From an uncultured Eubacteriales bacterium (GTDB taxonomy: Bacteria > Bacillota > Clostridia > Oscillospirales > CAG-272), in NCBI GenBank assembly GCA_900544985.1, contig UQXK01000016.1, positions 1 through 32,509 of the forward strand: 32,509 bases of DNA. The letters are read 5' to 3'. Position 1 is the stretch's first letter; the number at the start of each line of letters is the position of its first letter. Under the pieces are notes generated by a model that had not been told where the DNA came from, did not search any database, and saw only the letters and a list, made by a program, of their open reading frames with translations. Below, in pieces: positions 14,527 through 23,093 of the stretch. The translations under genes were made by a program, and so were the position numbers.

Positions 14527-15489
14527 ATGATAAAAGTAGAACATCTCGTTAAAAAATACGGAGAAAGATATGCCGTAAACGACATAAGCTTTGAAGTGGA
14601 GAAAGGAGAGATCGTAGGTTTTCTCGGACCGAACGGCGCCGGAAAGACGACGACGCTCAATATTCTTACAGGTTACCTTTCTTCGACTTCCGGCAAAGCA
14701 ATGGTGGACGGGCTCGATATATTGGAGCATCCGACCGAGGTCAAAAAGAAGATAGGCTTTCTTCCGGAACAGCCGCCGCTCTATCTCGATATGACGGTAA
14801 GCGAATATCTGAACTTTATATATGATCTGAGAAGATGCAAGCTCAACAGAAAAGAACATATAAAAGAGATACTCAAAGTCGTAAAACTCGAAAATGCGGA
14901 AAAGAGAATGATACGCAACCTTTCAAAGGGATACAAACAGCGTGTCGGAATAGCGGGCGCCATTGTCGGAAATCCCGAAGTAATAATCTTTGACGAACCG
15001 ACAAACGGTCTTGACCCCAAGCAGATAATCGATATACGAAACCTTATAAAAGAGCTCGGACGCGACCATACGGTAATTCTCAGCACGCATATACTTTCCG
15101 AAGTAAAGACGATATGCGACAGAATACTCATAATAAACGACGGCAAGATAGTCGCGGACGAACGCACGGGAAATATCGACAAGGAGCTTCGCGGAAACCG
15201 CCGTATATCGGTAAGGATAGACGGTCCTTCGTCAAAGATCCTTCCGGAGATAAAGCGCATTACCGGAATAGTTTATGCCGCTCTTTCGGCAGAGCACGGC
15301 GACGGTTCGGCTACTTACTATATAGAAAGCCAGAACAACGTCGATATAAGAAAACCGCTTTTCTATATGCTCTCTAAAAATTCATGGCCGATACTCGCTC
15401 TCGAATTTCCGGGAGCCAACCTTGAAGACATATTTATATCTGTCGTTGACGACAGCGAAAAGACCTACGGAGGAAACAAAAAACAATGA
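14527..15489 (+). CDS. ABC transporter ATP-binding protein (GldA-like)
   Basis: A 320-residue ABC ATPase: Walker A GPNGAGKTT (34-42), signature LSKGYKQ (132-138), Walker B VIIFDEP (152-158 region) with the catalytic Glu, D-loop GLDP, and the switch histidine in STHIL (His188). The C-terminal 110 residues are the extra domain common in CcmA/GldA-type exporters of polysaccharides, lipids or antibiotics. GGGAGG lies upstream of the ATG. The stop overlaps the permease start by ATGA, so the two are coupled. Together with the GldF-like permease and GldG-like protein it forms an ABC-2 type system. Transported material unknown. Confidence 0.92.
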   Translation: MIKVEHLVKKYGERYAVNDISFEVEKGEIVGFLGPNGAGKTTTLNILTGYLSSTSGKAMVDGLDILEHPTEVKKKIGFLPEQPPLYLDMTVSEYLNFIYDLRRCKLNRKEHIKEILKVVKLENAEKRMIRNLSKGYKQRVGIAGAIVGNPEVIIFDEPTNGLDPKQIIDIRNLIKELGRDHTVILSTHILSEVKTICDRILIINDGKIVADERTGNIDKELRGNRRISVRIDGPSSKILPEIKRITGIVYAALSAEHGDGSATYYIESQNNVDIRKPLFYMLSKNSWPILALEFPGANLEDIFISVVDDSEKTYGGNKKQ

Positions 15490-16196
15490 TTGCAATATAC
15501 AAGCGCGAAATGCGCGCATATTTCACGACGCCGATAGGGTATATTTTCTCGGCGCTTCTTATGGCTGTCAGCGCATGGTTCTTTATGTCTTATACGCTTC
15601 AAAGAGGGGCGTCCAGCAACTATGCCACGTATTTTCAGATGATAATCATACTTTTCATAGCTATAATACCGCTTCTTACCATGAAGCTTATGAGTGAAGA
15701 GAGAAAGCTTAAAACAGAGCAGCTTCTTCTGACGGGTCCCGTTTCGCTTTCCGGCATTGTAATATCGAAATTTCTTGCCGCGCTCAGCGTTTTCGGCGGA
15801 ACGTTTATAGTCGCTTCTATTATATACTTCATTCCTCTCTCCCTTTACGGAAATCCCAACGCATCAATCTATTTCAGCTGTGTTCTTGCTACGCTTCTGG
15901 TGGGTTCCGCATTTATATCGATAGGTATATTTGTTTCATCTCTCACGGAAAATCAGTTCATAGCCGCTTTCGGCACTATGGCTTTTATAATCCTTCTTGT
16001 TCTTATAAGCAACCTTAACAATTACATCAACAACGAATTTCTTCGCACGGTCCTTTCCGGATTCTCCGTAACATCGAGATATGCGTATTTTGCGTCCGGC
16101 GTGTTCGATTGGCCGTCGTTCTTGTATTATGTATCGATAAGCGGTGTGTTCCTCTTCCTTACGGTAAGAGCGCTTGAAAAGCGTCGCTGGTCTTGA
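15486..16196 (+). CDS. ABC-2 type permease (GldF-like)
   Basis: A 236-residue integral membrane protein with about six hydrophobic segments. The N-terminus IYKREMRAYFTTPIGYIFSA is typical of the ABC-2/GldF permeases, as is the ERKLKTEQLLLTGPVSL stretch, the coupling-helix region after the second membrane segment. Start by ATGA overlap with the ATPase. It is the membrane channel of the system whose ATPase precedes it. In Bacteroidota GldA-GldF-GldG are associated with gliding and type 9 secretion; in Clostridia homologous sets exist without gliding and their substrate is not known to me. Confidence 0.9.
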   Translation: MIAIYKREMRAYFTTPIGYIFSALLMAVSAWFFMSYTLQRGASSNYATYFQMIIILFIAIIPLLTMKLMSEERKLKTEQLLLTGPVSLSGIVISKFLAALSVFGGTFIVASIIYFIPLSLYGNPNASIYFSCVLATLLVGSAFISIGIFVSSLTENQFIAAFGTMAFIILLVLISNLNNYINNEFLRTVLSGFSVTSRYAYFASGVFDWPSFLYYVSISGVFLFLTVRALEKRRWS

Positions 16197-16218
16197 TTTT
16201 ATATGGAGGAAGCGGAAT

Positions 16219-17781
16219 ATGAAAAAAGTTAATTTTAATAAAAGAAATCTCAAATACGGCGGTGTTGCCGTGGCTTTTACCGCCGTTGTCGTTGTGGCGG
16301 TCATAATTCTCAATGTTATAATAACATCTCTCGGATCTACTTTTTCGTGGTATACAGATCTTACGGGTTCGTCGCTTTATTCTATATCGGACTCTTTCAG
16401 AAAAGAGCTTGACAATATGCTTTCCGCAAACAAAAACGAAGATCCCGACGATGATATTTATCTGAATATAGTGCTTCTTATGGATGAGGACTCTTTCAGA
16501 AATTACGATACGTCAACTCTCTATGTTTACCGCACGATAAAGCAGATCGTTTCGGAATACGATAATATAGAGCTTGTATCTATAAATTCCACGCAATCGC
16601 CTGATTTTGTAAAAGAGCATTATATGAAGACGACGGTCGATACGCCTGCTATTACCGATGTTATAATCGAAATTGCCGACAAGGACCACAATTCTAAGAG
16701 CGAGCTCGGATACAAAAAATATTCGATACAGGCGTTCTATGCCGCAAATTCCGATTCGACAAAGCTTATAGGATACAACGCGGAAACGACGTTTCTTTCC
16801 GCCGTGGCACAGCTTACGGGAAAGGTAAATGATGAGACAGCCCCCGTTGTATATTATCTCCAAGGACACGGAGAGCCCTCTCTCGAAGAAGCTGCCGACT
16901 GGAAAGCCCTTTTTGAGGACGCGGGATTTTCCGTAAAGACGATAAATCTTTTAAGCGAAGATTTTCCGTCTCAGATATCCTACGGAAGCCTTGTATTTAT
17001 AAATCTTCCGAAATCCGACCTTTATTCCGATGAAAACGGCGTAAGCGAAGTTAAAAAGATAAGAAGCTTTGCAGGCGCAAGCTACGGAAATGTAATTGTG
17101 ACTGTCGATTCTTCCACGACATCGCTTCCCGCGCTCAACGATCTCATGAGCGAATGGGGCGTCGGCATCGGAGGCGCCGTAACCGACGACGAGCACTCTG
17201 TTGCGGGATCGGGAGCTATAAAAGTCCTTGCGGATTACTCTCTTACGAAGGACAGCGTTTCAAAACAGGTCATAGACAGAATAGTCGGTTCGAGCAATCC
17301 GACACCTACGCTTTTCACTTCCCCGAGAGCAATAAACGTTTATGAAGATTCCAAAATAATAGTTCCCGCAAACGGTAAAGCGCATTCCGCGGTCCTTCTT
17401 GCGCCTTATTCCACGGCTAAGATAGACGGGGAAGCACAAGGGGCGGAAGACGCAGGTCTTGCCACTATAACGACGATAATCGGGGACGTAAACGAAGAGA
17501 CGGCTACAACGCATTTTGTCGTCTGCCTCGGTTCGTCCGACTTTGTAAATAAAAATCTCGATACTTCAAATGCCAACAAAACGCTCATTTATTACTTGCT
17601 CGAACGTATGTGGAGCGGAAGTATCACATTCGAAAATATAAAATACAAGCCTTTTGACGACAATGCGCTTACGGTTACAACGGCGCAGACGAATACATGG
17701 ACTGTTGTCTGCGTAGCCGTAATACCTCTTGCTCTTATAGCTGCGGGCGTGATCGTATGGATAAGGAGACGCCACTCATGA
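16219..17781 (+). CDS. GldG-like ABC-associated protein
   Basis: A 520-residue membrane-anchored protein. The ATG at 16219 follows GGAGG with 8 nt spacing. An N-terminal membrane helix (about residues 13-36) precedes a large domain predicted outside the membrane, beginning with the family landmark DLTGSSLYSIS. A Rossmann-like region follows (PVVYYLQGHGEPSLEEA, LVFINLPKSDL), and a second helix near 495-513 is followed by RRRHS. This layout matches the GldG/uncharacterised ABC-transport family. Its stop overlaps the DUF4340 start by ATGA. It presumably works with the preceding ATPase and permease at the cell surface. Confidence 0.87.
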   Translation: MKKVNFNKRNLKYGGVAVAFTAVVVVAVIILNVIITSLGSTFSWYTDLTGSSLYSISDSFRKELDNMLSANKNEDPDDDIYLNIVLLMDEDSFRNYDTSTLYVYRTIKQIVSEYDNIELVSINSTQSPDFVKEHYMKTTVDTPAITDVIIEIADKDHNSKSELGYKKYSIQAFYAANSDSTKLIGYNAETTFLSAVAQLTGKVNDETAPVVYYLQGHGEPSLEEAADWKALFEDAGFSVKTINLLSEDFPSQISYGSLVFINLPKSDLYSDENGVSEVKKIRSFAGASYGNVIVTVDSSTTSLPALNDLMSEWGVGIGGAVTDDEHSVAGSGAIKVLADYSLTKDSVSKQVIDRIVGSSNPTPTLFTSPRAINVYEDSKIIVPANGKAHSAVLLAPYSTAKIDGEAQGAEDAGLATITTIIGDVNEETATTHFVVCLGSSDFVNKNLDTSNANKTLIYYLLERMWSGSITFENIKYKPFDDNALTVTTAQTNTWTVVCVAVIPLALIAAGVIVWIRRRHS

Positions 17782-19949
17782 AAAGAAATTCCACAAAGGA
17801 AAATGTTGCAACGGCGCACGTCGAAAAGACCACGCTTCAAAAACAGTACATCTTTATCATCATTGCGGCGTGTCTTCTCGTCCTGTTTTTGATATTTTAC
17901 TTCGCAATATATCCTCTTTTGAAGAAGAGTACAAATAATCTCACATACCTCTATGACGGGGAAGCGATAGACAAATACGGTCAGCTTTGTATCGTAACCC
18001 CGCATGAGAGAAAAGAGATTTCCAAAATAGAAGTCAAAAACGAACACGGCATATACACTTTGAACGCTTATACCGCAAACAACGGCGGAAGAGACTATAA
18101 GCTCGAAGGCGGCGGCAAGGTTGTGCTCGACGCCGCGTCTGTTGCCGGCGTTGTAACCTCCGCGGGACAGCCGCTTGCGGTTTCCGCGGACAAAACGCAC
18201 TATCGCGCGGACGAATATGCAACAAAAGAAGACCTTAAAAAATACGGTCTTGACGAAGAATCCGATCCGTCCTGGACACGTGTTACTCTCGATAACGGAA
18301 CATCGTACCGTTTGATGATAGGAAATGCGCTTCCCGCAGGAAACGGATACTACGCCATGCTTGACGATGAGACAAGAAGGAATGTAGTAGAGAACGAAGA
18401 CGGCACGGTAAGCGAATATTATATCATATATATTCTCGAAGCAACGACATCAAAAACGCTTCTTTCCGGTGATACCGCTATCGTATCTTTGCAGCTCGGA
18501 GACAATGTCGGCACGGGAATATATTCCACAAAAGAATTCCGTATAGACCGTATTATCGACGGTAAAAGAGATGTCGTTATAAATATAAAGGCGAACGAGG
18601 GCGTCTCCGATACGGGAATGAGCACATATAAGCTCATATATCCCGCGGGGTACATGCTGAATGAGGACAATTTCTATGACAGCGTTCTCGCATATCTTGC
18701 CAATATACAGGCAGAGCTAATCGTCACTATGGGCGACAAGATATACAGCCCGGAAGTCTATGAGGAGTACGGACTCGATCTCGACCGCGCAAGGCTTGAA
18801 TCGGGTGAAGACAAAAACTACGCGGTTTTGTATTATAAATGTCTTGACGGTTCCAATAAGAACGACTACGAGAATAAACTTTATTTCAGCGAAAGAAAAC
18901 TCCTTTCGGACGGAACATATTGCTACTATGTATATGTACCGGAATATGACGTTATAGCGCTTGTAAGACCGGAAAATTTCGATTTTATATCGTGGGCGTC
19001 GATGAAATATACGGATGCAAGAATTTTCTTCTCTGCAATAGGCTCGCTTGATTACTTTTCGCTTCTTTCGTCTGACGGCAAGACCGACGTCAGATTTTCC
19101 CTTACAGGTACGGCGTACACTTATCATGTCGATGTTACAAATGCCATCGGAAACAGACCTCTTACCGGAAATGACGGAAAGAGCCTTGTTTACGATGTGC
19201 AGTTTACGGATAACGGCATTCAGAAGACATTCGAAGGTCCGTTTGAAAATTTCAGGGACCTTTACTATGTCCTTATAACAAGAACGCTTGACACATCCGA
19301 GAATTTAAAGAAACTTGAAGAGGGTGAAAAACCTGTCTATACAATAGAGGCGCAGACTGTTTTGAGAGACCGTTCCGAACAGTATTACAAGTACGAAAAC
19401 GACCAGAGAGTTATCGAAAACAAGAGATATGTAACTGTGGAATACGACGGCGGATATGTTTTGGTAAACAATCTCAAAGGAATATCTCCTAACGGATATG
19501 AGCTCACGTATGAGAATGCTTACTACGATGAAAAGTCCGGAAAGTATTTTGTGAAAGCGGAAGATACCGCGGACGGCGAAATGAAGCCGAGAAACTACAA
19601 ATATGAAGACGGAAAACTTATTCCCGTATTTCTTAACATAAGTAACGCTACGGCGGAGTATACTGTAAGTAAGTACGGATACGAAATCTATAATATGTAC
19701 AACGAAGTGAAGAACGCCGACGGCACCGTTACAAAGACGTTGAGCCAGGCATATATGATGGTCGTTCCCACAGTGACGGAGAGCGTTTACCGCATAGAAG
19801 CCGACGGAACAAGAACGCTTATAAGCTCCGTTACGAGCGAAAATGACGGTTTTGCTTCCGTTATAAGAAAAACATCCATAGAGAAGCTCTTCTCCGACAC
19901 TGCAAAAGTCCTTGCGGGACAGAGCATAGACAGAACGGCAATAGACTGA
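17778..19949 (+). CDS. DUF4340-family membrane-anchored protein
   Basis: A 723-residue protein starting at the ATGA overlap with the GldG-like gene; GGAGA lies upstream. One membrane helix (about residues 24-46) is followed by a large domain predicted outside the cell, rich in Tyr, Asp and Gly, with repeated short beta-like segments such as YKLEGGGKVVLDAASVAGV. DUF4340 proteins commonly sit beside GldG-type proteins, and the pattern EISKIEVKNEHGIYTL near the helix fits that family. No catalytic motif was seen. The protein is likely an extracytoplasmic partner of the ABC system; whether it binds or processes the exported material is unknown. Confidence 0.82.
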   Translation: MKRNSTKENVATAHVEKTTLQKQYIFIIIAACLLVLFLIFYFAIYPLLKKSTNNLTYLYDGEAIDKYGQLCIVTPHERKEISKIEVKNEHGIYTLNAYTANNGGRDYKLEGGGKVVLDAASVAGVVTSAGQPLAVSADKTHYRADEYATKEDLKKYGLDEESDPSWTRVTLDNGTSYRLMIGNALPAGNGYYAMLDDETRRNVVENEDGTVSEYYIIYILEATTSKTLLSGDTAIVSLQLGDNVGTGIYSTKEFRIDRIIDGKRDVVINIKANEGVSDTGMSTYKLIYPAGYMLNEDNFYDSVLAYLANIQAELIVTMGDKIYSPEVYEEYGLDLDRARLESGEDKNYAVLYYKCLDGSNKNDYENKLYFSERKLLSDGTYCYYVYVPEYDVIALVRPENFDFISWASMKYTDARIFFSAIGSLDYFSLLSSDGKTDVRFSLTGTAYTYHVDVTNAIGNRPLTGNDGKSLVYDVQFTDNGIQKTFEGPFENFRDLYYVLITRTLDTSENLKKLEEGEKPVYTIEAQTVLRDRSEQYYKYENDQRVIENKRYVTVEYDGGYVLVNNLKGISPNGYELTYENAYYDEKSGKYFVKAEDTADGEMKPRNYKYEDGKLIPVFLNISNATAEYTVSKYGYEIYNMYNEVKNADGTVTKTLSQAYMMVVPTVTESVYRIEADGTRTLISSVTSENDGFASVIRKTSIEKLFSDTAKVLAGQSIDRTAID

Positions 19950-19974
19950 TAATCTTTTTTACTTGGAGGCAAGA

Positions 19975-20937
19975 ATGGGAAAAAAGAGAAGAAAAACAGA
20001 GAATATTATATTAAATGACACGGAAAAAAGCCAGAAAAAGATAAGTAAAGTAAATATAGTAATCTATGTTTTGATTCGTTTGATCTTCATACTTGCGGCG
20101 GTAACAGCCGTCATGAACAGAGATTACCTTACCGCATTCCAATGCGGTCTTGCGCTTCTTGTGTTTCTCTTGCCTGTTTTTATAGACAAAAAGTTCAATA
20201 TAGAACTTCCGAATATTCTCGAAATTTCGATAGTGATATTTACTTTTATGTCTATCCTCGGCGGGGAACTCGGACATTTCTATGCTCAATATCCGCTATG
20301 GGATAAAATTGTTCATACGACGAGCGGTTTTATGATAGCGTCGATAGGTCTTGCGCTTATAGATTTTCTTAATAAGCGCAAGATAGCCGTTGCAAATCTT
20401 TCTCCTATTTTTATGGTGGCGTTTGCGTTTTGCTTTGCGCTGTCGATAGAAACTCTGTGGGAATTTTTTGAGTTTGCCGTAGACAAATTTTCGGGAACGA
20501 CGGATATGCAGGCGGATTATTTTGTATCTTCCTTTGCTTCGAAAATTGCGGGAGGCGCCAAAAATCCCAAGCCCGTCGTGGTAAACAATATAGAGAGCAT
20601 AATTATAAACTTTAATGGCGAGCGTGAGGCTCTGACTCTGCCCGGGTATATCGATATCGGAAACAAGGATACGATGTACGATCTTATGGTCGGGGCTATC
20701 GGAGCATTTGCATTCTGCGTAGTTGTGTTTATTGCAATGACAAAGAGAAATGCGCATATGCAGAAGATCGCAAACGGATTTGTTATGAAAAAACGCCGTG
20801 GTAATACCGAAAAAGCGGCAAATGAGATAGAACTGATGGCTCTTGATGCGTTGCACTCCAAGGTGGAAGAACTTTCTTCTTCCGAAAAGAGCGACGACGG
20901 AAATGCAGAAGAGGAAAATCCCGAAAATAAGAAATGA
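19975..20937 (+). CDS. YjdF/DUF2238-like multipass membrane protein
   Basis: A 320-residue protein; the ATG at 19975 follows GGAGG with 6 nt spacing, so an upstream TTG at 19963 is discounted. About six hydrophobic segments occupy residues about 25-160 and 225-250. Within the membrane part are LWDKIVHTTSGFMIASIG and IETLWEFFEFAVDKF, which resemble the conserved polar blocks of YjdF/DUF2238 proteins. Between the membrane parts is a loop with TTDMQADYFVSS; the C-terminal 60 residues are charged and acidic (NAEEENPENKK). The family assignment is from memory and moderate; function is unknown. It is 25 nt after the DUF4340 gene and closes the operon before the terminator at 20979-21010. Confidence 0.65.
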   Translation: MGKKRRKTENIILNDTEKSQKKISKVNIVIYVLIRLIFILAAVTAVMNRDYLTAFQCGLALLVFLLPVFIDKKFNIELPNILEISIVIFTFMSILGGELGHFYAQYPLWDKIVHTTSGFMIASIGLALIDFLNKRKIAVANLSPIFMVAFAFCFALSIETLWEFFEFAVDKFSGTTDMQADYFVSSFASKIAGGAKNPKPVVVNNIESIIINFNGEREALTLPGYIDIGNKDTMYDLMVGAIGAFAFCVVVFIAMTKRNAHMQKIANGFVMKKRRGNTEKAANEIELMALDALHSKVEELSSSEKSDDGNAEEENPENKK

Positions 20938-20978
20938 TATTTTATATCTTTTAAAAGCAGTATTAAAATAAAATCACA

Positions 20979-21010
20979 AAAACGACCGTGAATGATATCC
21001 CGGTCGTTTT
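20979..21010. terminator. Intrinsic terminator after the ABC/lipid kinase operon
   Basis: A 10-bp perfect stem (AAAACGACCG / CGGTCGTTTT) with a 12-nt loop, 41 nt after the YjdF-like stop and 19 nt before the AlkD-type start. The T run is short (TTTT), so some read-through into the next gene is possible. No separate promoter for that gene was identified. Confidence 0.65.
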
Positions 21011-21029
21011 GGGTTTGAGGAGGATTTTT

Positions 21030-21725
21030 ATGGAGAAAATTTGCGAAAGTGTAAGGGAGAGGCTATTTTCTCTTGCAGACAGCAAATATAAGGATTTTAA
21101 TTCAAAACTTATACCGAATGTTGATCCCGAGAAGGTTATCGGCGTAAGAATGCCCGATATAAAGAAGCTTGCAAAATCTATTGTAAAAAATGAGGACGCG
21201 GAAGCATTTCTTTCGGATCTTCCTCATTTTTATCATGAAGAAGATCTTCTTCACGGATTTATTGTTGCGGAAGGGAAAAATTTTGAAAAAACTCTCGCCG
21301 ATACCGAAAAGTTTTTGCCGTATATAAATAATTGGGCTGTATGCGACACATTTTCTCCGAAAATTTTTGCAAAAAACAAGGATATTCTTTACGGTAAAAT
21401 ACTCGAATGGCTCCGCTCCTCTCATCCTTATACCGTAAGATACGGCATAGGAATGTCTATGAGATATTTTCTCGACGGTGAGTATTTTGACGGGGAAAAA
21501 CTTTCCGATGTCGCCGCTGTTAAAAGCGAGGAATATTATGTGAATATGATGATAGCATGGTATTTTGCGACAGCCCTTGCAAAAAGATACGATGAGACGT
21601 TTCCCTATATAAAAGATAACAGGCTTGATAAATGGGTTCATAATAAAACGATACAGAAGGCTTCCGAAAGTTTCAGGGTTTCCGATGAGCAGAAAGAGGA
21701 ACTTCGGGCTTTGAGAAGAAAATGA
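21030..21725 (+). CDS. AlkD-type DNA alkylation repair protein
   Basis: A 231-residue HEAT-repeat protein; GAGGAGG lies 6 nt upstream of the ATG. The family landmark NNWAVCDTF places W102 and D106 with the same four-residue spacing as the catalytic-site Trp and Asp of AlkD, which excises bulky or cationic alkylated bases. KWVHNKTIQKASESFRV near the C-terminus is also characteristic. Length matches AlkD (about 230). It acts in the nucleoid. The terminator at 20979-21010 separates it from the upstream operon. It converges with the lipoprotein gene, with repeat copy 3 filling the 126 nt between their stops. Confidence 0.9.
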   Translation: MEKICESVRERLFSLADSKYKDFNSKLIPNVDPEKVIGVRMPDIKKLAKSIVKNEDAEAFLSDLPHFYHEEDLLHGFIVAEGKNFEKTLADTEKFLPYINNWAVCDTFSPKIFAKNKDILYGKILEWLRSSHPYTVRYGIGMSMRYFLDGEYFDGEKLSDVAAVKSEEYYVNMMIAWYFATALAKRYDETFPYIKDNRLDKWVHNKTIQKASESFRVSDEQKEELRALRRK

Positions 21726-21740
21726 ACGAGGGGAGTACGA

Positions 21741-21851
21741 CCAAAGGACTTTTCGTAAAAAGTCCTTTGGAATCTCAAAAGCTTTCGCCAAAATTAAGTG
21801 GTGTTTTTGAGCAAAGTTCTTTGGCACACCTTTCTCCGAAAGAAAGGTGTG
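21741..21851. repeat. Modular palindromic repeat, copy 3 (convergent junction)
   Basis: Plus-strand order: H2 variant with a 13-bp stem (CCAAAGGACTTTT, loop CGTA, AAAAGTCCTTTGG, 21741-21770), the linker (21769-21824, GGAATCTCAAAAGCTTTCGC at its start and GTTCTTTGG at its end) and H1 (CACACCTTTCT / AGAAAGGTGTG, 21825-21851). This is the minimal unit H2-L-H1. The final base of H1 touches the minus-strand TAA stop of the lipoprotein gene (21852-21854). It probably terminates transcription from both sides, although neither hairpin has a long T tract. Confidence 0.85.
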
Positions 21852-23075
21852 TTAATAATTGAGTACAAGTTCGAGTTCCTTACAAAGGTCCTCTATATAT
21901 TTATCTGCGGCAGCGTTAAGTTTATCCTTATTAAGCTTCTCGATAATATCCTTTTTCACATCTTCAAAAGATGTAAACGAAGCCTCTTCCTTTATTTTAT
22001 CAAAAGTAAATATGACATAACAGCCGAATCCGTCATGATAAAGAGGTTCGCTATACGTCTCTCCCTCTTTAAAAGAATTACCTATAATATAATTATACTG
22101 TGCCAGATAAACGGCGGCGGAATAATTAAAGAATATCTCAAACGCTTTATTCCATTCTGCGGAATCTTTTTTCAGCGAATTCTTCTCTGCGTATTCATAA
22201 AATCCGTCGGGGAACATTTCTTTAAACGAAACTTTATTTTTCTCTTTAAAATCGGCGTCTATCTTTGCTATTTCCGCATCAAGGTCCTCGATCTTCTTGA
22301 AATCAAGAAGAGACACGCTCTCTTTTCCCGTAAGGAAATAGGAATAAGGACAGCCGTTTTCTTCATTATATTTTATAAAAGCGGATTCTTTTACCTTATC
22401 CCACGATTCACCTGCGCGAAGGCGCTCTATATAAGCCTTGGCATCGGAAAGAACTTCTGCCTTTTTCGCGGAATCGGAAGGATCGGATACTTGGAGCACA
22501 AGACTGTAAAGCTGATATGCCGGAGGTTCATAATAATTTATCGAATTATCAAGGTAATAACTGTTAGCTTCTTCGTCCGTCGCGGGTTTGTAATCAGAAA
22601 GCTTTTCTGCGGCAAGATCGATCATCGCCTGATATTTATTTACCATGAAAAGCGCATTTTTCGAAAGATTCCATTCAGAGAGGAATTTTTCATATCCGCC
22701 CTCATAATTTTTCTCGAAATTCTCCGCGTCGGAAACAGCCGCAAGTCTTATCTTGTCCTCATCAACCGAATAACCCGCTTTTTTCAAGCGTTTTTCAAGC
22801 GTTCTCATAACAAGAGTGCTCTTTATGGAACGTGTTATCATAGAAGAATATTCTTCCGATGTCAGTTGTCTGCCGCCGTTTTCGATAGCAAAGCTGTATA
22901 TGTTTGTCCAGAGAAAATCCATAAAATCCGTATCGTCGGCGTAAATAAATTTACTGCCGTCATAAACAGCGTAAAGCGTTCTTGATGAATCGGGTTTTTT
23001 CTGACACGAAACAAGCGAACCCGCCACCATAAAAACGACAAGTATCAATGCAAAGATCTTTTTCGTTATCCTCAT
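21852..23075 (-). CDS. Lipoprotein, SurA/PrsA-like foldase candidate
   Basis: A 407-residue secreted lipoprotein. The signal peptide (MRITKKIFALILVVFMVAGS) ends in the lipobox LVSC with the modified Cys at 24. The N-terminal half is helical and charged, as in SurA/PrsA chaperone domains. A parvulin-like PPIase region is suggested around residues 180-370 (YQLYSLVLQVSD, GESWDKVKES, YHDGFGCYVIFTFDKIKEE), where the last block resembles the closing strand of a rotamase. The canonical rotamase motif is incomplete, so catalytic activity is uncertain. CGGAG lies 7 nt upstream of the ATG. The gene is 18 nt after caxA and likely co-transcribed. Expected role: folding of exported proteins outside the membrane. 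Confidence 0.72.
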   Translation of the reverse strand: MRITKKIFALILVVFMVAGSLVSCQKKPDSSRTLYAVYDGSKFIYADDTDFMDFLWTNIYSFAIENGGRQLTSEEYSSMITRSIKSTLVMRTLEKRLKKAGYSVDEDKIRLAAVSDAENFEKNYEGGYEKFLSEWNLSKNALFMVNKYQAMIDLAAEKLSDYKPATDEEANSYYLDNSINYYEPPAYQLYSLVLQVSDPSDSAKKAEVLSDAKAYIERLRAGESWDKVKESAFIKYNEENGCPYSYFLTGKESVSLLDFKKIEDLDAEIAKIDADFKEKNKVSFKEMFPDGFYEYAEKNSLKKDSAEWNKAFEIFFNYSAAVYLAQYNYIIGNSFKEGETYSEPLYHDGFGCYVIFTFDKIKEEASFTSFEDVKKDIIEKLNKDKLNAAADKYIEDLCKELELVLNY

Positions 23076-23093
23076 TTTTTTCTCCGTTTTACA

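Noticed and set aside
21798..22985. Plus-strand open frame of 395 codons
   Set aside because: Antisense to the lipoprotein gene, which has a signal peptide, lipobox and ribosome site.
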